From NCBI GenBank assembly GCA_022393335.1, contig JAJEKB010001382.1, positions 17,376-81,375 of the forward strand: DNA of 64,000 nucleotides, given 5' to 3'. Below, piece by piece: positions 46,593-64,000 of the stretch (its first letter is position 1; every line of letters starts with the position of its first letter). The notes beneath the pieces are model-generated. The model did no database searches. It saw only the letters and a list, made by a program, of their open reading frames with translations, and was not told the origin of the DNA. This DNA comes from Macrotrachela quadricornifera (lineage: Eukaryota; Rotifera; Eurotatoria; Philodinida; Philodinidae). The position numbers and the translations under genes are program-made.

Positions 46593-48014
46593 ATGAGTAA
46601 TTTATTATCATCAGATAATTTAACTTTGGCTCAAGATGAAATTGATGCACTTTGGCATAACATTAATCGTTCACCATCCGATCCTGTTTCTCATTGGATA
46701 ACGATTGCAAGTTTTATATTTGCTATATTAGGATCAATAAGTAATTTAATGTCGGTTATTATATTAATTCGTTTAAGTAGTCATTTATCAACATTTGTTT
46801 ATTTATCTGGTTTATCTTTATCTGATATGATCACATGTATATCAATAATAATGACACATGTTGTAGAATTTCTTGTTCAAACACGTCGAACAACATCAAT
46901 AATAATATTTCTTCGACATGTTGATATTATATTTGGTGCATTAGCTGCTGGTAGTCGTGTTTTATCATTATGGATATCAACAGCAGTAACAATGGATCGT
47001 TGGATATTAATTTGTTATCCAATATATGGTAAAACATTTTGTACATTAAATCGTGCAAAAATTATTACACGAACATTATTTATCATAGCATTTCTTTATT
47101 CAGTACCACTTTTTTTTGAATATGAAATAATTCAAATGCCAAGTGTTTATCAAATGGTTTATTTTGATAATCAATCATTATCATTAATGGATGAAAGTTT
47201 TCATAGAAATAGTATGCTTGTAATTAAAGGTTATAGTGATTTAGCTAAACGAAGACTTTATCGTTGGGCTTATATGTTTTTTAATGCTATATTTGCATAT
47301 ACATTACCAACAATAATAATTGTTTTTTTTAATATACAATTAATTCGTGCATTACGTCGTGTTAAATCTCGTACAAAACTTTTAAGACAAAAAAATTCTT
47401 CTACATATAAAAATCAACGTCAACATCGTTCTCAACAATCAAAATATTCTGTAACAATTATGGTTATTACTATGGTATTAACATTACTTATATGTCGTAG
47501 TCCAACAATTCTTATTTGGGTTTTATGGTCATTTGAATTAACAATAAAAATTTTTTTTGATTCATCATTAAGTTCACTTGTACGACGATTTCAAACAATA
47601 GCTAATTTAATTGCTATTATAAATGCTGCAACAAATTTTTTACCATTTTGTGTATTTGGACAATTATTTCGTACGGAATGTTTAAATATATATTGTTGTA
47701 GAAAAATAACACATGAACAATTTTCACAAAAAAAAACTGAAAAATATGAAGATAATAAACAACGAATAGAACCAAATATTAATATTCCACAATCAACAAT
47801 AATTAAAAATGATCATATACAAAAAATTTCACCATTAAATTCTGAAATAACATCATCACCTAATCATTCATTTCCTATTTATTCTCAAAGAAATATTATG
47901 AAATTAGATGATATACCATATTCTTCGAATATTATTGAACAACAACAACAACAACAATATACAAAAACTCCAACAAGTACAATACCATTATTAAAAGAAA
48001 CAATTGATCTTTGA
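46593..48014 (+). CDS. Peptide-receptor-like rhodopsin-family GPCR
   Basis: An intronless 473-residue protein. TM1 is about residues 36-62 (with SISNLMSVIIL), TM2 about 70-95 (LSLSDMITC) and TM3 about 110-135, ending TMDRWILICYP (DRW in place of DRY). TM4 is about 155-175, TM5 about 228-250, and a basic third loop covers about 252-288. TM6 is about 289-312 (LLICRSPTILIWVLW), and TM7 ends NAATNFLPFCVFGQLFR, close to the NxxxNFxxYCxxGxxFR pattern of neuropeptide receptors of the FMRFamide/thyroliberin type. A cytoplasmic tail of about 110 residues is polar and has a short Gln run. A TTTTAG acceptor directly precedes the ATG, suggesting a 5'UTR intron or trans-splicing. The ligand is not predictable. 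Confidence 0.85.
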   Translation: MSNLLSSDNLTLAQDEIDALWHNINRSPSDPVSHWITIASFIFAILGSISNLMSVIILIRLSSHLSTFVYLSGLSLSDMITCISIIMTHVVEFLVQTRRTTSIIIFLRHVDIIFGALAAGSRVLSLWISTAVTMDRWILICYPIYGKTFCTLNRAKIITRTLFIIAFLYSVPLFFEYEIIQMPSVYQMVYFDNQSLSLMDESFHRNSMLVIKGYSDLAKRRLYRWAYMFFNAIFAYTLPTIIIVFFNIQLIRALRRVKSRTKLLRQKNSSTYKNQRQHRSQQSKYSVTIMVITMVLTLLICRSPTILIWVLWSFELTIKIFFDSSLSSLVRRFQTIANLIAIINAATNFLPFCVFGQLFRTECLNIYCCRKITHEQFSQKKTEKYEDNKQRIEPNINIPQSTIIKNDHIQKISPLNSEITSSPNHSFPIYSQRNIMKLDDIPYSSNIIEQQQQQQYTKTPTSTIPLLKETIDL

Positions 48015-49608
48015 TTTTTTTTATTTATAAAATTAAAGGATTTTATAAATTGTTTTAATATCATATTTAAATAGATAGATTAAAATAGCTTTTTACTTAA
48101 TTATAAATGTAATTAAGTAAATTATTTTCTAATAGGATCAATAGAAATTAATGTAAAATTTATTTTTATATTATTAAGTCTCTTGTAAAAATATCATCTT
48201 TATTAAATCAAAAAATCCCCATATTATTTTCTCCCTGACATGCGTGACTTTAATAATTGGATGAAAATTCAAGATTATACTCAATATAAATCAATGATAT
48301 ATACCCTTGATTAAAGATAGATCATTACTATAAAAAAAAATAATTATATATTCGAAAAGCTCAAAGAATTCACTAAAATTCTATATATAAACATTTTCAA
48401 TTGCATTTTTTCTGTAAAAAATACATCCATGTAAAGTAAAAGACACCTTCATTTCCAGATTTCTTGGAAATTAATTTTTTTCTCGTAGTTTTATCATGTT
48501 TTCTTCAAGTTTATTTTTAATATAATAACATATTCTAACAAAAAATAAAAGTGTGTGAAATGCTCTATCACCCTGTATATTCATATCAGTTTTAATATGC
48601 ATCCTCATCTGATGCATTAAAAGAAATAAAAAGAATTGGATAGAACCAGGGAATCTAGTAATGAAAGTACCTTTATTGTTCTTTATTTTATTTTTTTATT
48701 AAACAAATGCAAGTTAAATTGAACGTATATAGAGTTGTAAAGAACTCTATGCACTATTCGAATATATAACTACGATTTTTTCAAAGTATTCATTAGAAAT
48801 ACTATGTAAAACTATTTTTAACCAAGAAGATATAATAACAGAAATATTTCATATCAAAGATCATGTTATTATTCAATGAATTTTTATTTTTATTTGTTTT
48901 CTATACAAAACAAATCTGATATTAATAATTAGTATGTCTCAATAACACGTGTTTTTATCAAAATTCTATGTATTGACCTTGACATTAATTTATCTACTAT
49001 AGAATTTGATATGATCAGCGTGTCTTTATCCTTGACATTTTCATACGAGATCTTTTACAATTAATTAACAATGACATTTAATGAATTTCTATAATATCTT
49101 ATTAAATCTAAACAATCATTATGATTTTAAACCTTTAATGAAACTATATAAATTTTAAATGTCTGTACATTTAGCATTAATGATTGAATCAATAACAAGC
49201 ACATATTTAGCAGAAGATTATTGCTTGAAAAAAAAAAAAGAAAAGAAGAACAAAATAAGCCAAGAACGACTTTTTTTTTTGATACATTCGTTCATTCACT
49301 CAGTACAGATTCTGCAATAATAATAATAATAATAGCAAGAAGAAGAGTGATAACAGGTGCAACGGAAAAGAAAAAAAAAAGAAACAAAATTCAGTTTTAT
49401 ATATGTGTGCACAAAAGAATAGAAAAAGGCACCAAAATGGATCACCACACAGCAAAAAAAAGGAGTAAAAAAATTGCACGCCAAATAAGATAATACAAAA
49501 AAAAAAAAGAAGAAAAAATTCATTAGTTTATGTTGAATGAATCTGACCGACAAGAGAACAAAGAAACACATAATAATCCTCTTGTCTTTCATTCTCGATA
49601 TAAGATTA
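48015..49608. other. Convergent intergenic region
   Basis: 1.6 kb between the 3' ends of the GPCR and the MRCK gene. It is AT-rich, with A-tracts near 49230-49510. No gene was seen. Confidence 0.45.
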
Positions 49609-57082
<7,474 letters not shown>

Positions 57083-59022
57083 TAGTTTTTTAATAGAATT
57101 ATATATAAAGAAAACGACAATCCATTCACATATATATACATGCACTCACGTACATTAATACGTAAATACACCGAAAATTCTCACGATACGATGGATCATC
57201 TCTTTGTTGCTTGTTGTTTGTTTACAATACAGAAGAAATAAGTCAGCCAGACAGATTGTCAAACAGGAAAGAAAAAAAAAATTTGACCGATCAGCGTATA
57301 GAGAAACCGCATTAAAAAGTTATTAGCGTTTACTAACGACATCTATAGATAAAATATAAAAAAATAAATAATAACATTTACAACTATTAGTTGTTTCATA
57401 GAATTTTTCCAATAGGAAACATATCAAACAGAAACAACATGAACAGAATATCTGGTATATATACTGTTTAATGTATTACTCGGAAAAAAATCGAGCATAT
57501 ATGATACTATTTTGCTGAAAAAAAATCGAAATCTTATTTTTAGAAACTTAAAAATTGTATGTAGTTTTAAATTGAGGATTATGCTTTTTATCCAGATGAT
57601 TACTCTAACTATTGAAAATAGCTATAAGACAATTTACTACTGCATGGAGTTTTTGATAGTTTCACTAACAAGTAATAAACTCTTCTCCATTATTTTTACT
57701 AACGGAATGACATCGATTTTCTTGGATATAAGTACATGTATTGATATTTCTTATGTTCTCTAATTCTCTAGTAAATATGTTTTAAATAAAATGTAAGAAA
57801 AAAATTTGTTTTAAATTTCCATTGAAAACACTGATCTCATACAGAAGTAACAATTGATAAGAATGAAGAAAGAACTATAAGAATTATGCATGTAGAAGCA
57901 AGCTGTACTATACATTATATAATGTAAGTCAGATGATTATTTTGTTATTAATATGGACATGGAATTTGACGTATGTTTGTAGTTATTTATTTATGGGAGA
58001 ACTGTATTGATGATGAATTTTAATAAAGATTAGACAAAATTGAAAATTCTACATATGTTGTTTGAGATTATTAAGTTAAATAAAATAAAATAAATTATTT
58101 CATATTATTGCATTTTCTTTAATATCAATTACCTCAGAATAAATTAAACTGTTTGTATTTTCCATATTTCTCCTCTATTAGCTCCTTGATTAAAACCAAT
58201 ATTTTATTAGAAGATAGTATGCTGAAAACAGTTTTGGAGTTTAGTCGCATATAGCTTTGTAGAGAATTTTAAGCGCTATCTTTTCATTAAATATAAGTGT
58301 CTTAGTCACAGAAATAATAGTGATGAAGTATTAAAAATACAAGTAGTCAGATTTATTCTGGGACATCCGATATAATTGTCCTGTTTCTACGACCATCGTA
58401 TTCCGCCATCATTCGTTTCAACTTATTCATTGAATGTAGATAACGATCCAATCATGGTGTGTTTTATCGTTATCACTTCTTTGAATATTAAATATAGTTA
58501 TTGTTGTATTAAACAACTTTTATATCGATCATCAATTATTAAAGAATGCCTGGTAACTAATTTTATTTATTTTTCTCTTATAATTATGTGTGTTTAATTA
58601 ACTATAAGAAAATACCAATGGCAAATATGAAATACTTTTCTTCTGTTACCTTATACAGTGCTTACTGAATATTTCTTGTAGAAACTATTGAAAGAGATAT
58701 TTTTAAATTGAAAAACTAGAAGATGTTCATATTTAATTATTAAAAAAAAGGTAAATAATTCAGATATTGAGCTCTGCATAGAAAAATTAGCAACCAATCA
58801 TCGCTCATCCTTTGATATAAAGTCTTTTATATGTCTTTTTATCCTTTATTACCTCACAAATTATCGTTTATCTATCAACGTATCAATAAAACAGTATTCC
58901 ATGTCTTTTAAACAATATATTTTTTAACATTAGTTACATTATGTAATATAAATGGTCTTTAGTATATTTCATTTCTAATATACAAATCTAAGAGATTGGA
59001 GTATAATAGATAATTCATTCTT
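57083..59022. other. Intergenic region
   Basis: 1.9 kb of AT-rich DNA upstream of both MRCK (minus) and the alpha-galactosidase (plus), so it holds both promoters. The open frames 57512-57763 and 58376-58597 have no recognisable content. Confidence 0.45.
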
Positions 59023-61206
59023 GTGATATTTTTTTTTAAAGTGAATCAAAATGAAACGATTCATATTTTGGTTGAAACTGAGCATATAGCACTTGTCATT
59101 CGAATAAATCAAAATTACGATCCATTAATGATTTATTATGGAAAACGACTTCAAAATAAGGAGGACTATGCATCTATTCCAAGTTTTGATGCTATACAAC
59201 GGAATGGCGATTATACAGGTTTATATAGTTCTGCTTATACACCAAGTGGTACACGTAATTTACTTGAACCTGCAATACAAGTAATTCATGCTGATGGAAA
59301 TCCGTCGTTAGATTTAAAATATGTTTCTCATCAGCAAGATACAACAAATCAATCAAACGAGATAATATTAACGTCAATTCATCTGAAAGATCCTGTTTAT
59401 TCATTTGAAGTAATTCTTTATTACAAAGCCTATTACAAAGAAAATGTTATTGAACAGTGGACAAGTATTAAACATACAGAAGATGATGTTGTACGCTTAC
59501 AAAAATATAGTTCTACTAATCTATATTTAGCTTCAGCTAATAAATATTATCTGACACATTTTCATGGTGATTGGGCACGAGAAATGAATCCAAAAGAAAT
59601 TCAATTAACTGCAGGTATTAAAATATTAGATACTAAGTTAGGAACACGAGCTGATCTTTTTCAACCACCTTCATTTCTTTTATCATTGCATCAACCATTA
59701 AATCATGATGATGAAAGTTATGGTGAAGTTTTTGCTGGTACACTTGCATGGTCTGGTAATTATCAAATTCAATTTGAAATTGATCCACTTCGTAGTTTGC
59801 GTCTTATTGCTGGTATTAATCCATATGCATCGGAATACTATTTAGTACCAAATAAAGAATTTATTACACCTAGTTTTCTTTTTACTTATTCTTATCAAGG
59901 TTTAGGTGTTGTCAGTCGAAATTGGCATCGATGGGCAAGAAAATATCGTATACCACAAGGTCAAGGTGATCGATTAACTTTATTAAACAATTGGGAAGCA
60001 ACTTATTTTAATTTTGATGAACAAATATTAACAACATTAATTAAAGATGGCAAAAAATTAGGTGTTGATTTATTTCTTCTTGATGATGGTTGGTTTGGTA
60101 ACAAATATCCTAGAAATAATGATAGTGCTGGCCTAGGTGATTGGCAAGAAAATATTAAAAAATTACCACATGGTATTGGTTATTTAGTTAATGAAGCTGA
60201 AACAAATGGTATTAAATTTGGTATTTGGATTGAACCAGAAATGGTAAATCCAAAAAGTGAACTTTATGAAAATCATCCTGATTGGGTTATTAAACTACCG
60301 AATCGTTCTGAATACTACTATCGTAATCAACTCGTACTTGATATGTCTAATAAGAATGTTCAAGAGTTTGTTTATGATGTTGTCGATCGATTATTTACTG
60401 AACATCCAAAGCTTGCTTATATTAAATGGGATTGCAATGCTGTCATTTATAATGCTTATTCTGCTACAAACTCTCATCAATCTCATCTATACGTTGATTA
60501 TGTTTACGGTTTATATGATGTTTTAAATCGCCTCCGAAAAAAATATCCTTCGGTGCCAATTATGTTATGTTCAGGTGGCGGTGGACGAATGGATTATGGT
60601 GCTTTACAATATTTCACGGAATTTTGGCCAAGTGATAATACTGATGGGTTGGAAAGAATATTCATTCAATGGAGTTATTCATTCTTTTTTCCATCAATTG
60701 CTACTTGTAATCATGTTACTGATTGGGGCAAACAATCATTAAAATTTCGAACGGATGTAGCTATGATGGGTAAATTAGGATACGATATTGTTGTAAGCAA
60801 ACTTGATGAAAATGAACTTATATTCAGTCAACAAGTACTTCAAACTTATGCTCGTTTAAAAGATATTATTTGGCAGGGTGATCTATTTCGACTTGTATCA
60901 CCATATCAAAATGATATCGCATCATTAATGTATGTGAACGAAAATCAAGATAAAGCAGTGTGGTTTACGTATTTAGTTAGTAATCGTTATCGAGCTGGTA
61001 GTAATGGTGCTATACGATTAAAAGGACTTAATCCAACAAAAATTTATATAATTCAAGAGATTAATATTTATCCAGGTAGTAATAACTCAACGATTATTTC
61101 TGAAAAATCCTTATCTGGAGATTATCTAATGACGTATGGATTTGATCCAATGGTAGATATACAACGATCAAGTGTTATCCTTGAGTTGACCCAACATATT
61201 TTGTGA
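59023..61206 (+). CDS. GH36 alpha-galactosidase, bacterial type
   Basis: A glycosidase predicted to release terminal alpha-galactose from raffinose-type sugars or galactosides. The intronless frame has 727 codons, the usual size of bacterial GH36 enzymes. The N-terminal beta-sandwich (about residues 10-310) contains THFHGDWAREM and is followed by the TIM barrel: NNWEATYFNF, FLLDDGWFG, FGIWIEPEMVNP. The nucleophile Asp lies in YIKWDCN and the acid/base Asp in WPSDNTD, next to CSGGGGRMDYG. A C-terminal beta domain completes it. The motif set is closest to Bacteroidetes-like enzymes (from memory, not searched), pointing to horizontal transfer. Codon use is as AT-rich as its neighbours, so the gene is ameliorated. 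The start is uncertain: TTTTTTTTTAAAG just after the ATG could be an intron acceptor, so an upstream exon with a signal peptide is possible. Confidence 0.9.
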   Translation: MIFFFKVNQNETIHILVETEHIALVIRINQNYDPLMIYYGKRLQNKEDYASIPSFDAIQRNGDYTGLYSSAYTPSGTRNLLEPAIQVIHADGNPSLDLKYVSHQQDTTNQSNEIILTSIHLKDPVYSFEVILYYKAYYKENVIEQWTSIKHTEDDVVRLQKYSSTNLYLASANKYYLTHFHGDWAREMNPKEIQLTAGIKILDTKLGTRADLFQPPSFLLSLHQPLNHDDESYGEVFAGTLAWSGNYQIQFEIDPLRSLRLIAGINPYASEYYLVPNKEFITPSFLFTYSYQGLGVVSRNWHRWARKYRIPQGQGDRLTLLNNWEATYFNFDEQILTTLIKDGKKLGVDLFLLDDGWFGNKYPRNNDSAGLGDWQENIKKLPHGIGYLVNEAETNGIKFGIWIEPEMVNPKSELYENHPDWVIKLPNRSEYYYRNQLVLDMSNKNVQEFVYDVVDRLFTEHPKLAYIKWDCNAVIYNAYSATNSHQSHLYVDYVYGLYDVLNRLRKKYPSVPIMLCSGGGGRMDYGALQYFTEFWPSDNTDGLERIFIQWSYSFFFPSIATCNHVTDWGKQSLKFRTDVAMMGKLGYDIVVSKLDENELIFSQQVLQTYARLKDIIWQGDLFRLVSPYQNDIASLMYVNENQDKAVWFTYLVSNRYRAGSNGAIRLKGLNPTKIYIIQEINIYPGSNNSTIISEKSLSGDYLMTYGFDPMVDIQRSSVILELTQHIL

Positions 61207-61831
61207 AATATTTTATTCGAACTATGTTAATCCTTCATTTATTATATCTACGTTATTTTTTTCTAATCTTTCTGTATTCTAATATGAACGAACAAACACT
61301 CTGAAACTATGATTTATTAGACGATACACATGATTATCGATTGATTTGACTTAATATTTATTTATAAAGAATAAATTCTATTTAAAAAAAGCTATTATCA
61401 TCATATTCTAATCACGAGCGTTACTTGTTTTAAATAGATCATTTCTATTATAAAATGTCTTAATAAAACAATAAGAAAAAGCTTATTTTTTATTATTCAA
61501 AATACGCTTAAATCAAATCTTTTATTCAATCTTTATCATTATTACGATTTCCATGGAGAAATATAATTGTGATTTTAATAAAAGAAATACTTTGAATAAT
61601 ATTTTTAACTATTGCTATTTATATATAATGAGAAAAATGTCATTCTTTTTATTATATGACCGACAACGAGACAAGAAAATTTTTCTCAATTATTAATGAA
61701 ACGAAGTGGAATATCACATAAAAATACTGGGAAAAAGTTAATTCCTCTCACAATATTCTATCTCTTTTTCCTAGAAGCCTTAAGAGATTATAATATTTTC
61801 ATTGACAATATTATATTAATTCATTAATATT
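61207..61831. other. Intergenic region
   Basis: 625 bp of AT-rich DNA between the galactosidase and the GPCR pseudogene. I see nothing in it. Confidence 0.4.
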
Positions 61832-62773
61832 ATGATATCTAACACAGTAAAATATTGGTGTTATTTAATCGTTTTGATTCCATCAATTTTATGTTCATTA
61901 TTTGTTCTTTATTATCTTCTTTTCGATCGAACTTTACGTTCTGCACTTAATAATCATATTATTATTATTCTTCTTTTTATTGGTCTCATTTGTGAAATGA
62001 CAACTTATCCATGAAGACTTTATTTTTATCAATATCAAGGCATATGGCAAAGATCAGCAATCTTTTGTCAAATCTGGGGATTTATTGATTGGGGAGTCTT
62101 TATCATTTACATAACACTTTTAGCTTGGGCAGCAATTGAAAGACATATTCTTATATTTCATAGTAGATGGGTAACAACAAAAATGAAACTATTCTTTATT
62201 CATGATCTTCCTATAATTGTTATTGTACTTTATTATTTGATCTTCTATATTATTGTTTACTTTTTTTCACCCTGTGAAAATATCTTTGTTTTATCTCGTC
62301 CACTTTGTGTTGTCCCATGTTTGTTCTCAAATTATGCTATTGGTATGTACGACGGAATAGTTCACCAACTTATACCCGGTTTATTAACTATCCTGTTCAG
62401 TATGGCTTTATTGATATGTGTTCTGCGTCAAAAATATCGTATGCGTCAACAGATTCAATGGCGAAAATATCAAAAGATGACGATTCAATTGTTATCTGTT
62501 TCATTTCTTTATTTTATATTTTATTTCCCATACATATTAGTGGATATTATGATTCTATGTGGTGTACCACATACAAATATTAATACTTTTCTTGACTATA
62601 CCATATTTTTGTCGTATTTCTTTGTACTTCTGTTTCCTTTTGTTTGTTTTTTCTCGATGTCTGAACTTCGAACAAAATTGATCAATATCGTAAAATTACG
62701 ACGGCGAGTAAGACGTATTGATCCTCACATATTAACTATAAAATCTAATGTAAATAATCGAATGCGTGTTTAG
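61832..62773 (+). pseudogene. Orphan 7TM GPCR with one in-frame TGA
   Basis: One reading frame of 314 codons runs from the ATG at 61832 to the stop at 62771-62773 with a single internal stop, TGA at 62012-62014. Before it lies TM1 (CYLIVLIPSILCSLFVLYYLL) and TM2 ending CEMTTYP. After it come RLYFYQYQGIW, TM3 ending AAIERHILIFH (ERH in place of DRY), TM4, a Cys-bearing loop 2, TM5, TM6 (FYFPYILVDIMI) and TM7, then a basic tail. The stop follows Tyr-Pro where a Trp is expected, so TGG to TGA is likely. Everything else is intact, so inactivation is recent, or it is a sequencing error, a segregating allele or readthrough. Initiation at 62183 would leave only TM4-TM7. Confidence 0.75.
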
Positions 62774-63134
62774 TAAATAGCATTGTAATATTGTAATAAA
62801 ATGATGAATTATTCGTCATATTCTAGAAGTTTCTCTGTTTTGAATGACGTAAAAATAAACATGATTTAATAAAAATGAAGAAATATATTTATATTAAGAT
62901 TTAATTATAAAGTTCTAGATTATAAAGTATAATATAAATAATCTTCAGATATTTTTAATCGTTATGCATTTTTAGGCTATTGCCAGAGAATGTGTTTTGA
63001 TGAGGAAGGAGATGTGCAATTTATAATTAAAAATGTTACATTTCGAATGAGAAGCGATAAACAGAATTTAATAATAAATAGGATTTATTTGAAGAATTTT
63101 TCATTAAATTTTATCTCGACAAAATATAATTTAA

Positions 63135-63165
63135 CTAGTAGAAACTCGTGCATAATACACGGTTC
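63135..63165 (-). mobile_element. Helitron-like 3' terminus
   Basis: On the minus strand it reads CCGTGTATTATGCACGAG, then TTTCTA and CTAG, followed by T. This is the same hairpin-spacer-CTAG arrangement as at 22493-22521, with a slightly degraded stem. The body would extend to higher coordinates. No 5' end was found, and the repeat cluster next to it may be part of the element. Confidence 0.5.
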
Positions 63166-63182
63166 TTTTTTCTTCTTTATCA

Positions 63183-63420
63183 TATGATGTCAAGGCGGGA
63201 TTCCGGAACTTCGCCAACTTTGACTTTCGCCAATTATTGGCGAAATTCCACAGAATGTATTGGCGAAAGTTCAATGGATCTTCGCCAATTGGAGATTGTC
63301 CAACAGATATACCGGTGAATGTCTACTGAACTTTCACCAATTGGCGAATTTCCAAGAGATATACTGACGAATATCTAGTACGTATATTGGCGAGAGTCGA
63401 ATAGATTTTTTTCTTTCAAG
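63183..63420. repeat. Cluster of TTGGCGAA / TTCGCCAA repeats
   Basis: The octamer TTGGCGAA or its complement, or one-base variants, occurs about ten times in 240 bp. Some copies sit in inverted pairs, such as TTCGCCAATTATTGGCGAA. Units also share TTCCA(A/C)(A/G)(G/A)(A)GAT-like links. It is distinctly less AT-rich than its flanks and has no ORF. Confidence 0.6.
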
Positions 63421-63465
63421 TGAGACATTCATATTCTACATAATATATGATAATCACGCTTAGTA

Positions 63466-63825
63466 TTATAAAACCGTTATTGGCGATGAATATGCTGGTT
63501 CAATTGTTGCATTGTCTTTTCTTAACATCATATCTTCATGAGGTTGTTCATGAATACCTTCAGGTGTAAGTACAGCATCTGAAGTTGTTGACTGTGGTTG
63601 AAGTGGAGGACATATTTGAGATTCAGCACAAGATATAATCTGTTGTACTTGAGCTTGTTTACGTTTTTGCTTTAATGAACATTTACGAGCTGTTCTACCA
63701 GTCGTTGTTGAAGTTGATGTTGTTTGATCTTGTGAATGAGTTAAATTTGCATTAGCTTGCGATCTTTATGCTGCTGCACGAGTAGTAGCAGGCATTTGAT
63801 TAACAATAGCTTTCTGAAAAGCTCG
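63466..63825 (-). pseudogene. Broken Gln/Ser/Thr-rich ORF
   Basis: On the minus strand a frame of 119 codons runs from RAFQKAIVNQMPATTRAAA through an in-frame TAA (63766-63768) to KQKRKQAQVQQIISC, CPPLQPQSTTSD and DMMLRKDN, ending with TAA at 63466-63468. Codon use is cleaner and less AT-rich than the surroundings, so it looks like true coding sequence broken by one stop (CAA to TAA would do it). Alternatively, it is an exon read after an acceptor inside this region. The family is not recognised. The 5' part is missing or lies outside the frame. Confidence 0.4.
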
Positions 63826-64000
63826 AAATCATATCCTATATATTAAATTTTTTACCAACGTATTGATATGAACAGATGTTCAATGTGTTACACTTCATAC
63901 TTGTCATCACACAAATGATATTAGACTTATTTCGAATAAATCTAAAACTACAAATAAAAATTTTGATCATGTCATTTCCAACAATTTTCTTAGCATGTAT
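63826..64000. other. Right window edge
   Basis: AT-rich with no supportable feature. It might hold the upstream part of the broken ORF. Confidence 0.3.

Larger units (their letters stand above)
62774..63465. other. Repeat-bearing intergenic region
   Basis: Contains a Helitron-like 3' end (63135-63165) and a cluster of TTGGCGAA-type repeats (63210-63420). No gene was seen. Confidence 0.45.

Noticed and set aside
57512..57763. Hydrophobic 83-codon frame, looked at as a GPCR remnant
   Set aside because: No TM3 or TM7 motif and no continuation in other frames; hydrophobicity is expected from T-rich DNA.
60257..60526. 89-codon plus-strand frame inside the galactosidase
   Set aside because: An out-of-frame shadow of the GH36 coding sequence.

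Overview
The window looks like a piece of an animal nuclear genome, most likely a bdelloid rotifer (Adineta/Rotaria/Philodina type). This is an inference from four things: the very AT-rich base composition; genes split by many tiny introns (about 50-60 bp, GT..AG); several divergent orphan rhodopsin-like GPCRs; and an intronless, bacterial-type GH36 alpha-galactosidase in a genome that otherwise carries metazoan housekeeping genes. Genes are sparse and are separated by AT-rich intergenic DNA that holds foldback repeats, a MITE family and Helitron-like ends.

Left part (1-8.8 kb): a COP1 E3 ubiquitin ligase (minus, many small exons) is divergent from ribosomal protein L23A (plus, two exons). 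A 2.7 kb gap with a long inverted repeat follows, then a GPCR (minus). From 8.8 to 17 kb no gene can be supported. This stretch has a MITE copy, a diverged foldback and a perfect AGGTCAnnnTGACCT palindrome.

Middle (17-32 kb): OSTC, the oligosaccharyltransferase subunit (minus, four exons). A type II membrane protein with a Thr-rich stalk built from microexons (minus). A large foldback and a Helitron-like element. Two 90-codon EF-hand paralogues (plus) that share a conserved upstream promoter block, with a decapeptide-repeat ORF between them. A GPCR (minus).

Right part (37-64 kb): FANK1 (FN3 plus ankyrin repeats, plus strand) runs tail-to-tail into an unrecognised secreted protein (minus). 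Next come an unrecognised Ser/Tyr/Arg-rich protein (minus), a second MITE copy, a peptide-receptor-like GPCR (plus) and a large MRCK/Genghis Khan kinase gene (minus). The MRCK gene has three tandem CRIB motifs, and one of its introns holds a Helitron-like insertion. Then come the GH36 alpha-galactosidase (plus), a GPCR with a single in-frame TGA (plus), a cluster of TTGGCGAA-type repeats, and a broken Gln/Ser/Thr-rich ORF (minus).

No operon-like organisation is evident. RPL23A and one GPCR have a splice acceptor right beside the start codon, which would fit spliced-leader trans-splicing or a 5'UTR intron. No tRNA, rRNA, CRISPR or viral element was recognised. The most notable items are the triple CRIB array in MRCK, the transferred alpha-galactosidase, the EF-hand pair with a shared promoter block, and the GPCR broken at a conserved Tyr-Pro-Trp position.
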